Shown here: in pieces, positions 55,998-63,994 of the stretch
Layout: each line of letters starts with the position of its first letter
Numbering within the stretch: position 1 is the first letter of the stretch
NCBI RefSeq assembly: GCF_017347095.1
Contig: NZ_JADPRZ010000008.1
Span: 54,903 to 118,902, forward strand
Origin: Sporosarcina sp. E16_8
Lineage (GTDB): Bacteria > Bacillota > Bacilli > Bacillales_A > Planococcaceae
Reading direction: 5' to 3'
DNA length: 64,000 nt
Notes under the pieces: model-generated
What the model was told of the DNA's origin: nothing
What the model saw: only the letters and a program-made list of their open reading frames with translations
Database searches by the model: none
Position numbers and translations under genes: made by a program

Positions 55998-56279
55998 CTA
56001 TTCAGCTCCAAATCTTTTTGCAGTTCTAGCACGAACACGTTCTGCTTCAATTTCTCGATTACGTGGCTCGGCATTAGTTACCAGTGTGTCTAGTAGATTT
56101 TTCGTAGCGAGAGCCACGTCCTCAATAGCCCGATTAATAGCATCCTCGTTTGCTTTCGATGGTTTGTTGAAACCAGAAACCTTGCGAACATATTGAAGCG
56201 AAGCTGCAAAGATTTCCTCGTCGGTAGCTGGAGGGGCAAAGTTAAATAGTGTTTTAATGTTTCGGCAGATATCGTTCAC
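55998..56279 (-). CDS. DUF2277 protein, unusual start
   Basis: About 91-93 residues: ICRNIKTLFNFAPPATDEEI, ASLQYVRKVSGFNKPSKANE and a tail rich in Arg are DUF2277. The family normally begins Met-Cys-Arg-Asn. Here the Met codon position is ATC, correctly spaced behind AGAGGTG. The nearest standard start is a GTG that is part of that same AGAGGTG. So either the GTG is used with a poor site, or ATC is a weak start, or the gene has lost its start. Function of the family is unknown. Confidence 0.75.
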   Translation of the reverse strand: MNDICRNIKTLFNFAPPATDEEIFAASLQYVRKVSGFNKPSKANEDAINRAIEDVALATKNLLDTLVTNAEPRNREIEAERVRARTAKRFGAE

Positions 56280-56389
56280 CTCTTTTATTTGTCTTATTTT
56301 CTAGATTGTATCATATTCCTCTGAAACCTCTTATAGACTATCTAGATTCGAAGAGTAAAATTGGGGAAAAGTGATTTTATGTTAATTCT

Positions 56390-56424
56390 AAGCCGTCGAG
56401 ACAATCTCGATGGCTTGTTTTTAG
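56390..56424 (+). terminator. Terminator-like hairpin without a matching gene
   Basis: AAGCCGTCGAGA pairs with TCTCGATGGCTT (G-U allowed) followed by GTTTTTAG. No plus-strand gene ends here. Confidence 0.6.
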
Positions 56425-56586
56425 ATGACTACATTTCGAAGGGAAACGTATTTTTGAATAATTACAAGTAGAGTAGTGTGTGTAGGAGAGGTATTTGAAA
56501 AAAACTTTCCAGTATGAACCTCTTCTTCCCCTGTAAATAAAAAATACGGTTTGTTGAATCCTTTTCTACCTAAAGAACGGATTTTT

Positions 56587-57141
56587 TTAAGTAGGATAAT
56601 ATAAAACCATACTTAAGCGAGTTAATGTTTCCCCCGAATTATGATAGCTATGAGGTCTATCAGCTTTGAATCGGATTGAATCACCGCTTCTCACGGTGTG
56701 TTCATCATTATTTATACGTACTGTTAGTTCCCCATTAAAAATAGTTAAGAGCTCCTCAGTGCCCTCCATGTGCGAATCAGCACTTAGAAATCCTCCTTTT
56801 TCTATCTCTACTGAATACAGTTCAAAGCGTTTGTCATCTTCGAAGGGGAAATAGGGATAGACCCGATACTTTCCATTGTCTTCAGATAATGGTTGAATTT
56901 CGCTCCTCAACACGATTTTTGTGTCTGGCTGTGGATTATTGATAAGGGCAGTAAAGGAAATCTTTAAACCATTTGCTATTTTCCAGATTGTTGTAATGGT
57001 TGGGGCCGATTCACCTCTTTCAATTTGTCCGACCATCGTTTTGCTGACGCCTGTCAATTCTGCTACCTTTTCTAAACTTAATTTCTTAGTTTTTCGTAAA
57101 GCTTTAAGGTTTTTTGCAATGATAAGATGAATTTCTTGCAT
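56587..57141 (-). CDS. XRE-family regulator with cupin sensor domain
   Basis: 184 residues from ATG 57141 (GGGGTG upstream; a longer frame to 57189 lacks a site). The N-terminal helix-turn-helix is NLKALRKTKKLSLEKVAELTG; the C-terminal cupin is HMEGTEELLTIFNGEL and DSIRFKADRPHSYHN. Such regulators often control a neighbouring transporter or catabolic gene. It is divergent from the LysE exporter with palindromic operators between, so it very likely represses that gene and itself. Confidence 0.92.
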   Translation of the reverse strand: MQEIHLIIAKNLKALRKTKKLSLEKVAELTGVSKTMVGQIERGESAPTITTIWKIANGLKISFTALINNPQPDTKIVLRSEIQPLSEDNGKYRVYPYFPFEDDKRFELYSVEIEKGGFLSADSHMEGTEELLTIFNGELTVRINNDEHTVRSGDSIRFKADRPHSYHNSGETLTRLSMVLYYPT

Positions 57142-57162
57142 ACAGACACCCCAATTTCTTCT

Positions 57163-57207
57163 GTACAATATAACGTCTGAATTGTACAATGAAAATAAAA
57201 CGTTATA
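57163..57207. promoter_or_regulatory. Nested palindromes between XRE-cupin and LysE genes
   Basis: GTACAAT (57163-57169) faces ATTGTAC (57181-57187), and TATAACGT (57169-57176) faces ACGTTATA (57200-57207). They lie in the 114-bp divergent region; candidate operators for the regulator. Confidence 0.6.
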
Positions 57208-57255
57208 CCGTCCATTTTAGACAGTATAACACACTCGTTGAGGGAGAGGTCTAAT

Positions 57256-57840
57256 ATGTCCGTTGTATCATTCTTGTTATATGTTTTTGTCACGAGTTTT
57301 ACGCCAGGCCCCAATAATATTATGGCCATGTTATTTGCGAATAAATATGGGTTTAAGAAAACACTGCGGTTTTGTTTTGGAGTAGGTGCAGGCTTCTTTG
57401 GTATTATGTTATTAGCTAGTTATTTTAATCTATTGCTTCATAATTTCATTCCGAAAATTGAACTTCCCATGATGATACTGGGAGCGGGCTATATGTTGTA
57501 TCTAGCCGTAAAAATAATAACCAGTAAAGATAGTGAGAACGCCGATGAAACAGGCAAATATAATAGTTTTTTGGCGGGCATGCTTTTGCAATTTATAAAT
57601 CCAAAAGGTGTTTTATATGGAATAACAGTAGTGGGAATGTTCATCCTGCCATATCATACTTCAAATGTTAGCTTACTACTGTTTTCATTATTTTTGGCTG
57701 TTGTTGGTTTTGTTAGTACTAGCAGTTGGAGTCTGTTTGGTTCAATGTTTCAAACGTTATTATCAAAATATAGAGATCAGTTTAACGTAGTGATGGCTTT
57801 ACTATTAGTTTATAGTGCAGTTTCGATTTTTTGGGGGTGA
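57256..57840 (+). CDS. LysE/RhtB-family exporter
   Basis: 194 residues, about six membrane helices. FVTSFTPGPNNIMAMLFANKYG is the LysE signature, and FLAGMLLQFINPKGVLYGI is also conserved. Exports amino acids or similar molecules. ATG 57256 follows GAGGGAGAGG; six residues further upstream are possible but have no site. Confidence 0.93.
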   Translation: MSVVSFLLYVFVTSFTPGPNNIMAMLFANKYGFKKTLRFCFGVGAGFFGIMLLASYFNLLLHNFIPKIELPMMILGAGYMLYLAVKIITSKDSENADETGKYNSFLAGMLLQFINPKGVLYGITVVGMFILPYHTSNVSLLLFSLFLAVVGFVSTSSWSLFGSMFQTLLSKYRDQFNVVMALLLVYSAVSIFWG

Positions 57841-57968
57841 ACTATTCTCGGAGATAATTGCTCCTTAACATCTGAGAATAGCAGAGGGGAAAGTAAAAGT
57901 TGGCGATAGCTTATTGCTTAGTTTCTTGGCAGTTTTGTCTAGTTCGGCGAAAGTATTGTTTAGTTACC

Positions 57969-58026
57969 TATATATTCAGAATTACTTATTTAGAATTAAC
58001 TAGGTGGTCTACCTCACCAGTACAAC
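57969..58026 (+). mobile_element. Repeat family B, copy B3 (left end only)
   Basis: TATATATTCAGAATTACTTA, then TTTAGAATTAACTAGGTGGT and CTACCTCACC, matching the first ~55 bp of B1 (B1: CAAGTGGTATACCTCACC). No convincing right end. Confidence 0.6.
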
Positions 58027-58035
58027 TAAATAAAA

Positions 58036-58067
58036 CCCTTGGAACCACCTAATGGGGCTTCCAAGGG
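58036..58067. repeat. Inverted repeat after copy B3
   Basis: CCCTTGGAA and TTCCAAGGG are perfectly complementary around a 14-nt loop; no T-run. Confidence 0.5.
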
Positions 58068-58193
58068 AGCAAAAGTCAATTATTACGTTACGAAACATTG
58101 CGTCATTCATCTGAATTGAACCGTCGTATACCGTAGTGAACGTAAGGCGGTGTGGAAGGTTGGGAGTTAATTGTTCTCTTTTACGCGATTATT

Positions 58194-59531
58194 TCAGTAC
58201 CTCTTCATATACCGTTCAATCTCCCAAGGGTGGACGGTAATTCGGTAACTTTCCCATTCTAATTTCTTCTCTGCCATAAAGTTCGTGAAAATGTGCTTGC
58301 CAAGAGCTTCTTTGATAAGTTCATCTTTACCTAGTGCAATGAGGGCGTGGTCAAGGTCAGTAGGTAAGGTACCGATTCCTAATTCCTGAAGCTCGGCAGG
58401 TTTCATTTCGTAAATATTGCGGTCGACCGGCTTCGGGGGTTCGAGTTCGCGTTTAATGCCGTCTAAACCTGCTTTTAATATTACGGCCATTGCAAGATAT
58501 GGATTTGCAGCCGAGTCAACCGAACGAACTTCAATCCGAGTGCTTATACCTCGGGATGCAGGGATTCGGATTAGCGGGCTGCGGTTTTGAGCGGACCAAG
58601 CAATGTAGCAAGGTGCTTCGTAGCCAGGGACAAGCCGTTTATAGGAGTTAACTGTCGGATTTGTCACCGCTGTAAAACCAGGAACATGTTCGAGAACGCC
58701 AGCCAAGAACTGATATGCCGTGGTACTTAATTGTAATTCACCATTTTCGTCAACAAAAGCATTTTCACCGTTTTTGAATAGGGAAACATTGCAATGCATA
58801 CCTGATCCGCTGACACCGAAAAGAGGTTTCGGCATGAAGGTCGCGTGCAAGCCATGTTTTCGCGCGATTGTTTTAACGACAAGTTTGAATGTTTGGATAT
58901 TGTCACAAGCGGTAAGTACATCCGCATATTTAAAGTCGATCTCATGTTGCCCTGGTGCGCACTCATGGTGGGATGCTTCAACCTCGAAGCCCATTTCTTC
59001 TAGCTCCAAGACGATATCGCGTCGACAGTTTTCTCCAAGGTCCATTGGTGCGAGGTCGAAATAGCCGCCGTTGTCGTTCAACTCCATGGTCGGTTGCATA
59101 TTTTCATCGAGCTTGAATAAAAAGAATTCTGGTTCTGGTCCCAGATTGAAATCCTCAAATCCTAGCTCCTTCATTTCTTTCAATACACGTTTTAAATTGC
59201 CACGAGGGTCACCTGTAAACGGCGAACCATTGGCAAGAGAAATATCACAGATAAGCCGTGCGACCCTTCCTTTGCCTGATGGCCACGGGAATACCATCCA
59301 TGTGTTAAGATCTGGTATGAGGTACATATCGGATTCCTCGATACGCACAAATCCTTCGATCGAAGAGCCGTCGAACATCATTTTATTGTTAAGCGCCTTT
59401 TCGAGCTGGCTGATGGGAATTTCCACGTTTTTGATCATTCCTAAAATATCGGTGAACTGAAGTCGAACGAAATTCACATTTTCTTCTCCTACAAATTTGC
59501 GAATGTCTTCTTTTGTATAATTCCTCATCAT
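58194..59531 (-). CDS. glnA: Glutamine synthetase type I
   Basis: 445 residues from ATG 59531 behind AAGGAGAG (a frame extension to 59552 covers the ribosome-binding site itself). [58 protein letters not shown] and [14 protein letters not shown] (loop of the flexible flap) are all present. It fixes ammonia on glutamate. No glnR gene lies beside it, unlike in most Bacillus, so this copy may be the second or separately regulated enzyme. Confidence 0.95.
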   Translation of the reverse strand: MMRNYTKEDIRKFVGEENVNFVRLQFTDILGMIKNVEIPISQLEKALNNKMMFDGSSIEGFVRIEESDMYLIPDLNTWMVFPWPSGKGRVARLICDISLANGSPFTGDPRGNLKRVLKEMKELGFEDFNLGPEPEFFLFKLDENMQPTMELNDNGGYFDLAPMDLGENCRRDIVLELEEMGFEVEASHHECAPGQHEIDFKYADVLTACDNIQTFKLVVKTIARKHGLHATFMPKPLFGVSGSGMHCNVSLFKNGENAFVDENGELQLSTTAYQFLAGVLEHVPGFTAVTNPTVNSYKRLVPGYEAPCYIAWSAQNRSPLIRIPASRGISTRIEVRSVDSAANPYLAMAVILKAGLDGIKRELEPPKPVDRNIYEMKPAELQELGIGTLPTDLDHALIALGKDELIKEALGKHIFTNFMAEKKLEWESYRITVHPWEIERYMKRY

Positions 59532-59552
59532 GCCACTCTCCTTAAGTATCAT

Positions 59553-60031
59553 TAATTACGGATTACTCCATAACATTTTTCTATAATAAAGCAAAAAGTT
59601 ACCATTAACAAGTTTTTTTTGACTAACGCTTCTTTTATTCTGTTTTCAAAATATGAATGCTTAATAAATCCTATTCAATACTGAGATGTATTTGGGTGAT
59701 TGTACCTTAGGCTTGTTGACGTAAGAACACCAAAACTGCATCTTCATCCAAAGGTCTCCAATAACGATTTCCTTGAATTCATTTGACATTCATTTGAAGA
59801 AGGATCTCATGCTGCGTTTCATCTCCAAGGCCTTCATCGGCGATTTTATAGCCAATTCTAAGTAAACTCCTTACGTCAACTCATCTAAATGAAATAGATT
59901 AAACCTTATCATTAACTTCAAATCTGGCACTAAATCCTTCTGTTATCCACTTACATAACGCTACGTGATCAGTGGGATTTAAAGAAGATGACGCCGGTAC
60001 AATACCGAGGTCATCTCCTAACAAGATAAAC
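59553..60031. other. Intergenic with coding-like debris and an 11-bp inverted repeat
   Basis: Between glnA and copy A6. GTTGACGTAAG (59715-59725) and CTTACGTCAAC (59870-59880) are perfect inverted repeats enclosing 144 bp. On the minus strand of that segment a frame with one internal TGA has protein-like sequence (RIGYKIADEGLGDETQHEIL, GNRYWRPLDEDAVLVFLRQQ). I do not recognise it; a decayed gene or small element. Confidence 0.4.
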
Positions 60032-60117
60032 TATATTTGTTGAGCGTATTTTCCAGTACGGGGGGCTTCGCCAAGCGCAGAGCATTGTAAGTGAGACCCT
60101 TTCATTCAACTTATATA
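60032..60117 (+). mobile_element. Repeat family A-like, copy A6 (86 bp)
   Basis: Ends TATATTTGTTGA and TCAACTTATATA are inverted repeats matching the family-A termini (copy A3 has the same TCAACTTATATA end). The interior differs from A2, so this may be a related subfamily. Confidence 0.45.
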
Positions 60118-60385
60118 ATGGTTCTTCTTATTAAATGCCCGTATTACAGGGGCAGTTCAATAGGGCATGATTTATGTGTTTTAATCATTCTAATTGAATA
60201 TATTATGATCCAGTGGAAGATCCTACCCTGATAGCTGAGCAGTTCGGGAAATGGATTGACAGATAAAATAGAAAGACTATAGGTTTTTTAAAATTAATTT
60301 CAGAAATTCCCCAGTAGTCGCCGAATTTCAGTTATACTAGAGACAAGAAAAAGTAATCATTATTCGATAGTAAGGAGGATTTTAA

Positions 60386-60589
60386 ATGACTGAAAACAAG
60401 GAAACAAATGAACAAGAAGCGCCAAAGAAAAAGATTAGCTTAAAAGAAGTGATTCAAAAACAGTTAGAAGCAAAGAAAAACCAGACTGCTGATAACAACA
60501 CAAAAGGCAATCCAGCACAATCTGCAAAAAAAATGCAAAGCCAACAGGCAAAACAAGTTAGCAGTGCCCGTAGAAAAATGGGATCATAA
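60386..60589 (+). CDS. Small Lys/Gln-rich protein, 67 aa, unknown
   Basis: AAGGAGG before ATG 60386 gives strong translation. The protein is highly charged (KKKISLKEVIQKQLEAKKNQ and a tail QQAKQVSSARRKMGS) and probably unstructured or helical. It forms a single-gene unit with its own terminator at 60598. No family recognised; similar small basic proteins are common in spore-forming Firmicutes. Confidence 0.68.
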   Translation: MTENKETNEQEAPKKKISLKEVIQKQLEAKKNQTADNNTKGNPAQSAKKMQSQQAKQVSSARRKMGS

Positions 60590-60597
60590 TGAAACAG

Positions 60598-60632
60598 CGC
60601 AAACCGATTATCCTATTGGTTTGCGTTTTTTT
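60598..60632 (+). terminator. Terminator of the 67-aa gene
   Basis: CGCAAACC pairs with GGTTTGCG, followed by seven T. Confidence 0.9.
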
Positions 60633-60846
60633 ATGGAGAAAGTGGATATTTATTTTATGGCAAACAAGAGCTTATTTGGTTATCTGTCATGTTCTGGTTG
60701 AAACAGAGAATTTATAGTTAATGTAGGGGATGATTCATTACTTTATCTGTTCTGTCAATTGGAATTTAAGTTCGAAAAGTTGGCTAAATTGAAGCAGAAA
60801 CAAGGCTTTTTGAATGATATACTAGCAATAATGGAGATGATGGGCT

Positions 60847-61950
60847 TTGAGTAATCAGACTGAAACAGATAAATTGCTTCTAGAAGCGGAGCAATTCATA
60901 CATAGATGTTATGCAGAACTTGGGATGTCAACAGAGCAAAGGATGAATCGAATAGAGGAAATACGAATAGCAGTAAATGAAACTGGAACGTATAGCCATA
61001 CTTCGCTAGAACTTGAACATGGGGCTCGAATGGCTTGGCGTAATAATAATCGTTGTATTGGACGTTTATTCTGGGACAGGCTTCATGTTTTTGACCAAAG
61101 GGCAATAGTAACCGCTGGAGATGTATGCGACGCATTATTGAATCATATTAAATATGCGACAAATGACGGTAAAATTCGTTCATCGATTACGATTTTTCCG
61201 CCACGACAAGGTGGAATTGATCCGATAAGAGTATGGAATCATCAGCTTATCCGTTATGCAGGATATGAAGAGGCGGAACAGATTATTGGAGATTCCACAT
61301 CAGTTGAATTTACGAGTATGTGCGTAAAGTTAGGTTGGATAGGGGAGAGGACTCCTTATGATGTTCTTCCACTCGTCATACAGTTGGAAGGAGAATCGCC
61401 TCGAATATTAGAGATACCAAAGGAGTTAGTAAAAGAAGTGACGATCACCCATCCTCAACAAGAGGGGTTTAATGAGCTTGATGTAAAATGGTATGCGGTA
61501 CCAATTATTTCGGATATGCGGCTGGAGATTGGTGGTATTAACTATCCGATGGCCCCGTTTAATGGTTGGTATATGGGAACCGAGATTGGCGCGAGAAATT
61601 TGGCGGATGAGGATCGTTATAATCTATTACCAAAAGTTGCCGAGGTTATGGGATTGGATACAAAGTCAAACCGTTCACTTTGGAAGGATAAAGCGTTAGT
61701 AGAACTAAATATTGCGGTGTTGAATTCATATCAAAACGCCGGTGTTACGTTAGTCGACCATCATACTGCAGCCAAACAATTTAAAAGTTTTGAAAAAAAT
61801 GAGTGTGCAGTAGGAAGAGGTATTACAGGTAATTGGACATGGCTTATTCCGCCGCTTTCACCTGCTACGACTCATGTCTTTCATAAACCTTATAGCAACG
61901 ACGTCGTTAAACCAAATTATTTTCATCAGAAAAATCCAGGTGAAAGCTAA
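60847..61950 (+). CDS. nos: Nitric oxide synthase oxygenase
   Basis: 367 residues, the bacterial NOS length (oxygenase domain only, no reductase). The heme ligand is Cys70 in RNNNRCIGRLFW. VWNHQLIRYAGY, EFTSMCVKLGW, FNGWYMGTEIGARN (substrate arginine pocket) and the C-terminal DHHTAAKQF and GNWTWLIPPLSP (pterin site) are conserved. It makes NO from arginine using borrowed electron donors, and in Bacillus it protects against oxidative stress and antibiotics. The TTG start follows GGAGATGATGGG. Next to it is a probable heme exporter. Confidence 0.97.
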   Translation: MSNQTETDKLLLEAEQFIHRCYAELGMSTEQRMNRIEEIRIAVNETGTYSHTSLELEHGARMAWRNNNRCIGRLFWDRLHVFDQRAIVTAGDVCDALLNHIKYATNDGKIRSSITIFPPRQGGIDPIRVWNHQLIRYAGYEEAEQIIGDSTSVEFTSMCVKLGWIGERTPYDVLPLVIQLEGESPRILEIPKELVKEVTITHPQQEGFNELDVKWYAVPIISDMRLEIGGINYPMAPFNGWYMGTEIGARNLADEDRYNLLPKVAEVMGLDTKSNRSLWKDKALVELNIAVLNSYQNAGVTLVDHHTAAKQFKSFEKNECAVGRGITGNWTWLIPPLSPATTHVFHKPYSNDVVKPNYFHQKNPGES

Positions 61951-62029
61951 TAAGTTATTGTTCTTTAACAAAAAATACGAGTGTCCACTAATTTGAAAAA
62001 AACCACAAATATATGGGGTAAGAATAAAA

Positions 62030-62057
62030 AAACAGCCATGTAAAAGAATGGCTGTTT
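62030..62057. terminator. Terminator between nos and the ABC exporter
   Basis: AAACAGCCAT pairs with ATGGCTGTTT with flanking A and T runs; convergent genes. Confidence 0.8.
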
Positions 62058-62110
62058 CGGGCTATGTTTTCATGAAAATACGCACTGTAAAAGATCCATT
62101 GGTCTGTTTT

Positions 62111-62788
62111 TCAAGATAACACCAAACCATCTTTCATTGTAATGATATGATCCGCATACGTAAGCATTTCTTCATCATGAGTTACCATTAATGTTGTGAT
62201 ATTCAACGTTTTTGTCAACTCACGGATCAATGTCATGACGTCTTTCGATCTTTTGGAGTCAAGGCTTGCTGTCGGCTCATCTGCGAACAACATTTTCGGT
62301 TTGTGGATGATCGCGCGAGCAATTGCCACACGCTGCTTTTCTCCTCCTGATAATGAAGCAGGATAGGCATCTTTCCGATGATCCATATCCACCAATTTGA
62401 GAATCTTTTCAATTTCCACTTGTTGTTCTCGTTTTTTTAACTTGGTTTCAGAAACGTCAAGCATTAGCATTAATTGTTCTTCTACTGTCAGGAAAGGGAC
62501 AAGGTGCGAGGATTGAAAGACAAAACCGAACTCACTTGCTCTGATTTTTCTGATCTGATCCTGATTCATGTCAGTCATGTTTTTCCCTTCAAATAGTACT
62601 TTTCCGTCCGTTGCACGTTGAAGTCCTGCTGCTATTGTAAGAATCGTACTTTTACCAGAACCTGAAGCGCCTACTAACGCTGTTATTTCACCTTCTCGAA
62701 GTGAAATATTAATCCCTTTTAATACTTGTTCATCCACTTCACCGTTCGTAAATGTTTTTGTAACTTCATCAATTGTGAAAATCGTCAT
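62111..62788 (-). CDS. hrtA: ABC exporter ATPase, HrtA-like
   Basis: 225 residues. Walker A LVGASGSGKST, Q-loop FVFQSSHLVPFLTVEEQL, signature LSGGEKQRVAIARAI, Walker B MLFADEPTASLD and H-loop VTHDEEML. It belongs to the MacB/LolD/HrtA type that drives FtsX-like permeases. It starts 1 bp after the permease gene. The HssR-like box upstream supports heme export; the assignment is probable, not certain, because other small-molecule exporters share the fold. Confidence 0.82.
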   Translation of the reverse strand: MTIFTIDEVTKTFTNGEVDEQVLKGINISLREGEITALVGASGSGKSTILTIAAGLQRATDGKVLFEGKNMTDMNQDQIRKIRASEFGFVFQSSHLVPFLTVEEQLMLMLDVSETKLKKREQQVEIEKILKLVDMDHRKDAYPASLSGGEKQRVAIARAIIHKPKMLFADEPTASLDSKRSKDVMTLIRELTKTLNITTLMVTHDEEMLTYADHIITMKDGLVLS

Positions 62789-62789
62789 A

Positions 62790-63824
62790 TTAAACCTCTC
62801 CTTGTTGGATAGCTTGCAATGGCTCTACTTTTTTAATTTGCAGACCGGACAGTGTCGCTCCTATAAATCCAATAATTAGGAATACAACCGATAATTGAAC
62901 AGTTGTTTCAAGTGTTAAACTAAATGGCATCCCTTTTGGTGCAATCAATGCAAAGCCCTGGCTTAAAGCGACTGACAGTCCAAGCGCAATCAGGGTGATG
63001 AAAATCATCTGGTACCACATCATGCCGAACAATCTACTTGTTTTAACTCCTAGTGCTTTTAAAATGCCATATAATCCAATCTTTTGAACGTTCATCATGT
63101 AGAAGAATATTGCGAACAACATTCCACTAATGGCAACCAAAAACCAAATGATCATATTGAGTGACATCTGTTCTGCACTGTAACTTGGAATCGTATTGAG
63201 GAATTCTTTATTTGAAAATGATTGTAAACCATTTACCACTGGTGCTTTTTCTTTACCTGGTACAAAAATCAATTGCATTTCATTCACACGGTAAATTTCT
63301 TTATAGTTTTCCATGTTAATAAATGCGACAGGCGCATGGCTGTATTTCTTTTGATCAACAAAACCTTTCACTTTAAATTCGCCACTGAATTGATTATTTG
63401 TTAATATATCACCAACCTTAATCCCATCATCATCCAATGAACGATCTAAGATTACTTCTCCTTTATCGACAGACTCAAACGACTTTGAATCTGTTGAAGT
63501 AACGAAAGCGATACTATGCTGCTTGTCGTCCATATCGTTTACAAACCCCATTTGAATGGAGAGTGCAGCTGCGTCCTTTTGTTCATTTAATACAGTGGTT
63601 TGTACACTTTCATCTATTCGGGAAAGATTGTACGTTTCGTTTGCATCAGCATTCATGTAAAATTGACCATCTGGTAAATCTTTAATTAATGCCGCATTAT
63701 CTTGGGATAAACCGTTCGATAACCCTGAGATGATAAATGTTAAAAAGCTGACGAGAAAAATGATTGATCCTAAAATGATAAACTTCGCTTTATTCTTCTT
63801 TATTTCTTTCCATGCAATATTCAT
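62790..63824 (-). CDS. hrtB: ABC exporter permease, HrtB-like (FtsX fold)
   Basis: 344 residues from ATG 63824 (GGGGGGCGC upstream; the frame extends a further 39 codons without a site). One N-terminal membrane helix (FIILGSIIFLVSFLTFIISGL) and a large extracytoplasmic domain precede three C-terminal helices. The opening MNIAWKEIKKNKAKFIILG and FIISGLSNGLSQDN resemble staphylococcal HrtB. Gene order is permease then ATPase, the reverse of S. aureus hrtAB. Predicted to relieve heme toxicity. Confidence 0.8.
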   Translation of the reverse strand: MNIAWKEIKKNKAKFIILGSIIFLVSFLTFIISGLSNGLSQDNAALIKDLPDGQFYMNADANETYNLSRIDESVQTTVLNEQKDAAALSIQMGFVNDMDDKQHSIAFVTSTDSKSFESVDKGEVILDRSLDDDGIKVGDILTNNQFSGEFKVKGFVDQKKYSHAPVAFINMENYKEIYRVNEMQLIFVPGKEKAPVVNGLQSFSNKEFLNTIPSYSAEQMSLNMIIWFLVAISGMLFAIFFYMMNVQKIGLYGILKALGVKTSRLFGMMWYQMIFITLIALGLSVALSQGFALIAPKGMPFSLTLETTVQLSVVFLIIGFIGATLSGLQIKKVEPLQAIQQGEV

Positions 63825-63868
63825 CTTTGCGCCCCCCGTATTTCTTAATAACTTAACTATAATCTGAT

Positions 63869-63888
63869 TAGGTGAACGGAATATGAAC
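63869..63888 (-). promoter_or_regulatory. HssR-type direct repeat upstream of hrtB
   Basis: On the minus strand the sequence is GTTCATATT-CC-GTTCACCTA. The published HssR box is GTTCATATT-NN-GTTCATATT; the first half is exact and the second matches 6 of 9. It sits 45 bp before the hrtB start. Confidence 0.55.
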
Positions 63889-63917
63889 AGATGATTACTG
63901 TTACTGACACGGCTTAA

Positions 63918-63969
63918 TGTCCATCGATTGACGGTAACCATTGTCCAATGATTGCTAAATTAATGTCCA
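63918..63969. repeat. Three TGTCCA direct repeats
   Basis: TGTCCA at 63918, 63942 and 63964, the first two followed by .CGATTG/ATGATTG, spaced 24 and 22 bp. They lie between hrtB and a probable divergent gene; likely binding sites of another regulator. Confidence 0.4.
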
Positions 63970-63994
63970 ACGTAAATTAGAGAAAAAGGGAACT

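Noticed and set aside
55894..56196. 100-codon plus-strand frame
   Set aside because: Antisense to DUF2277, whose minus-strand sequence matches a known family.
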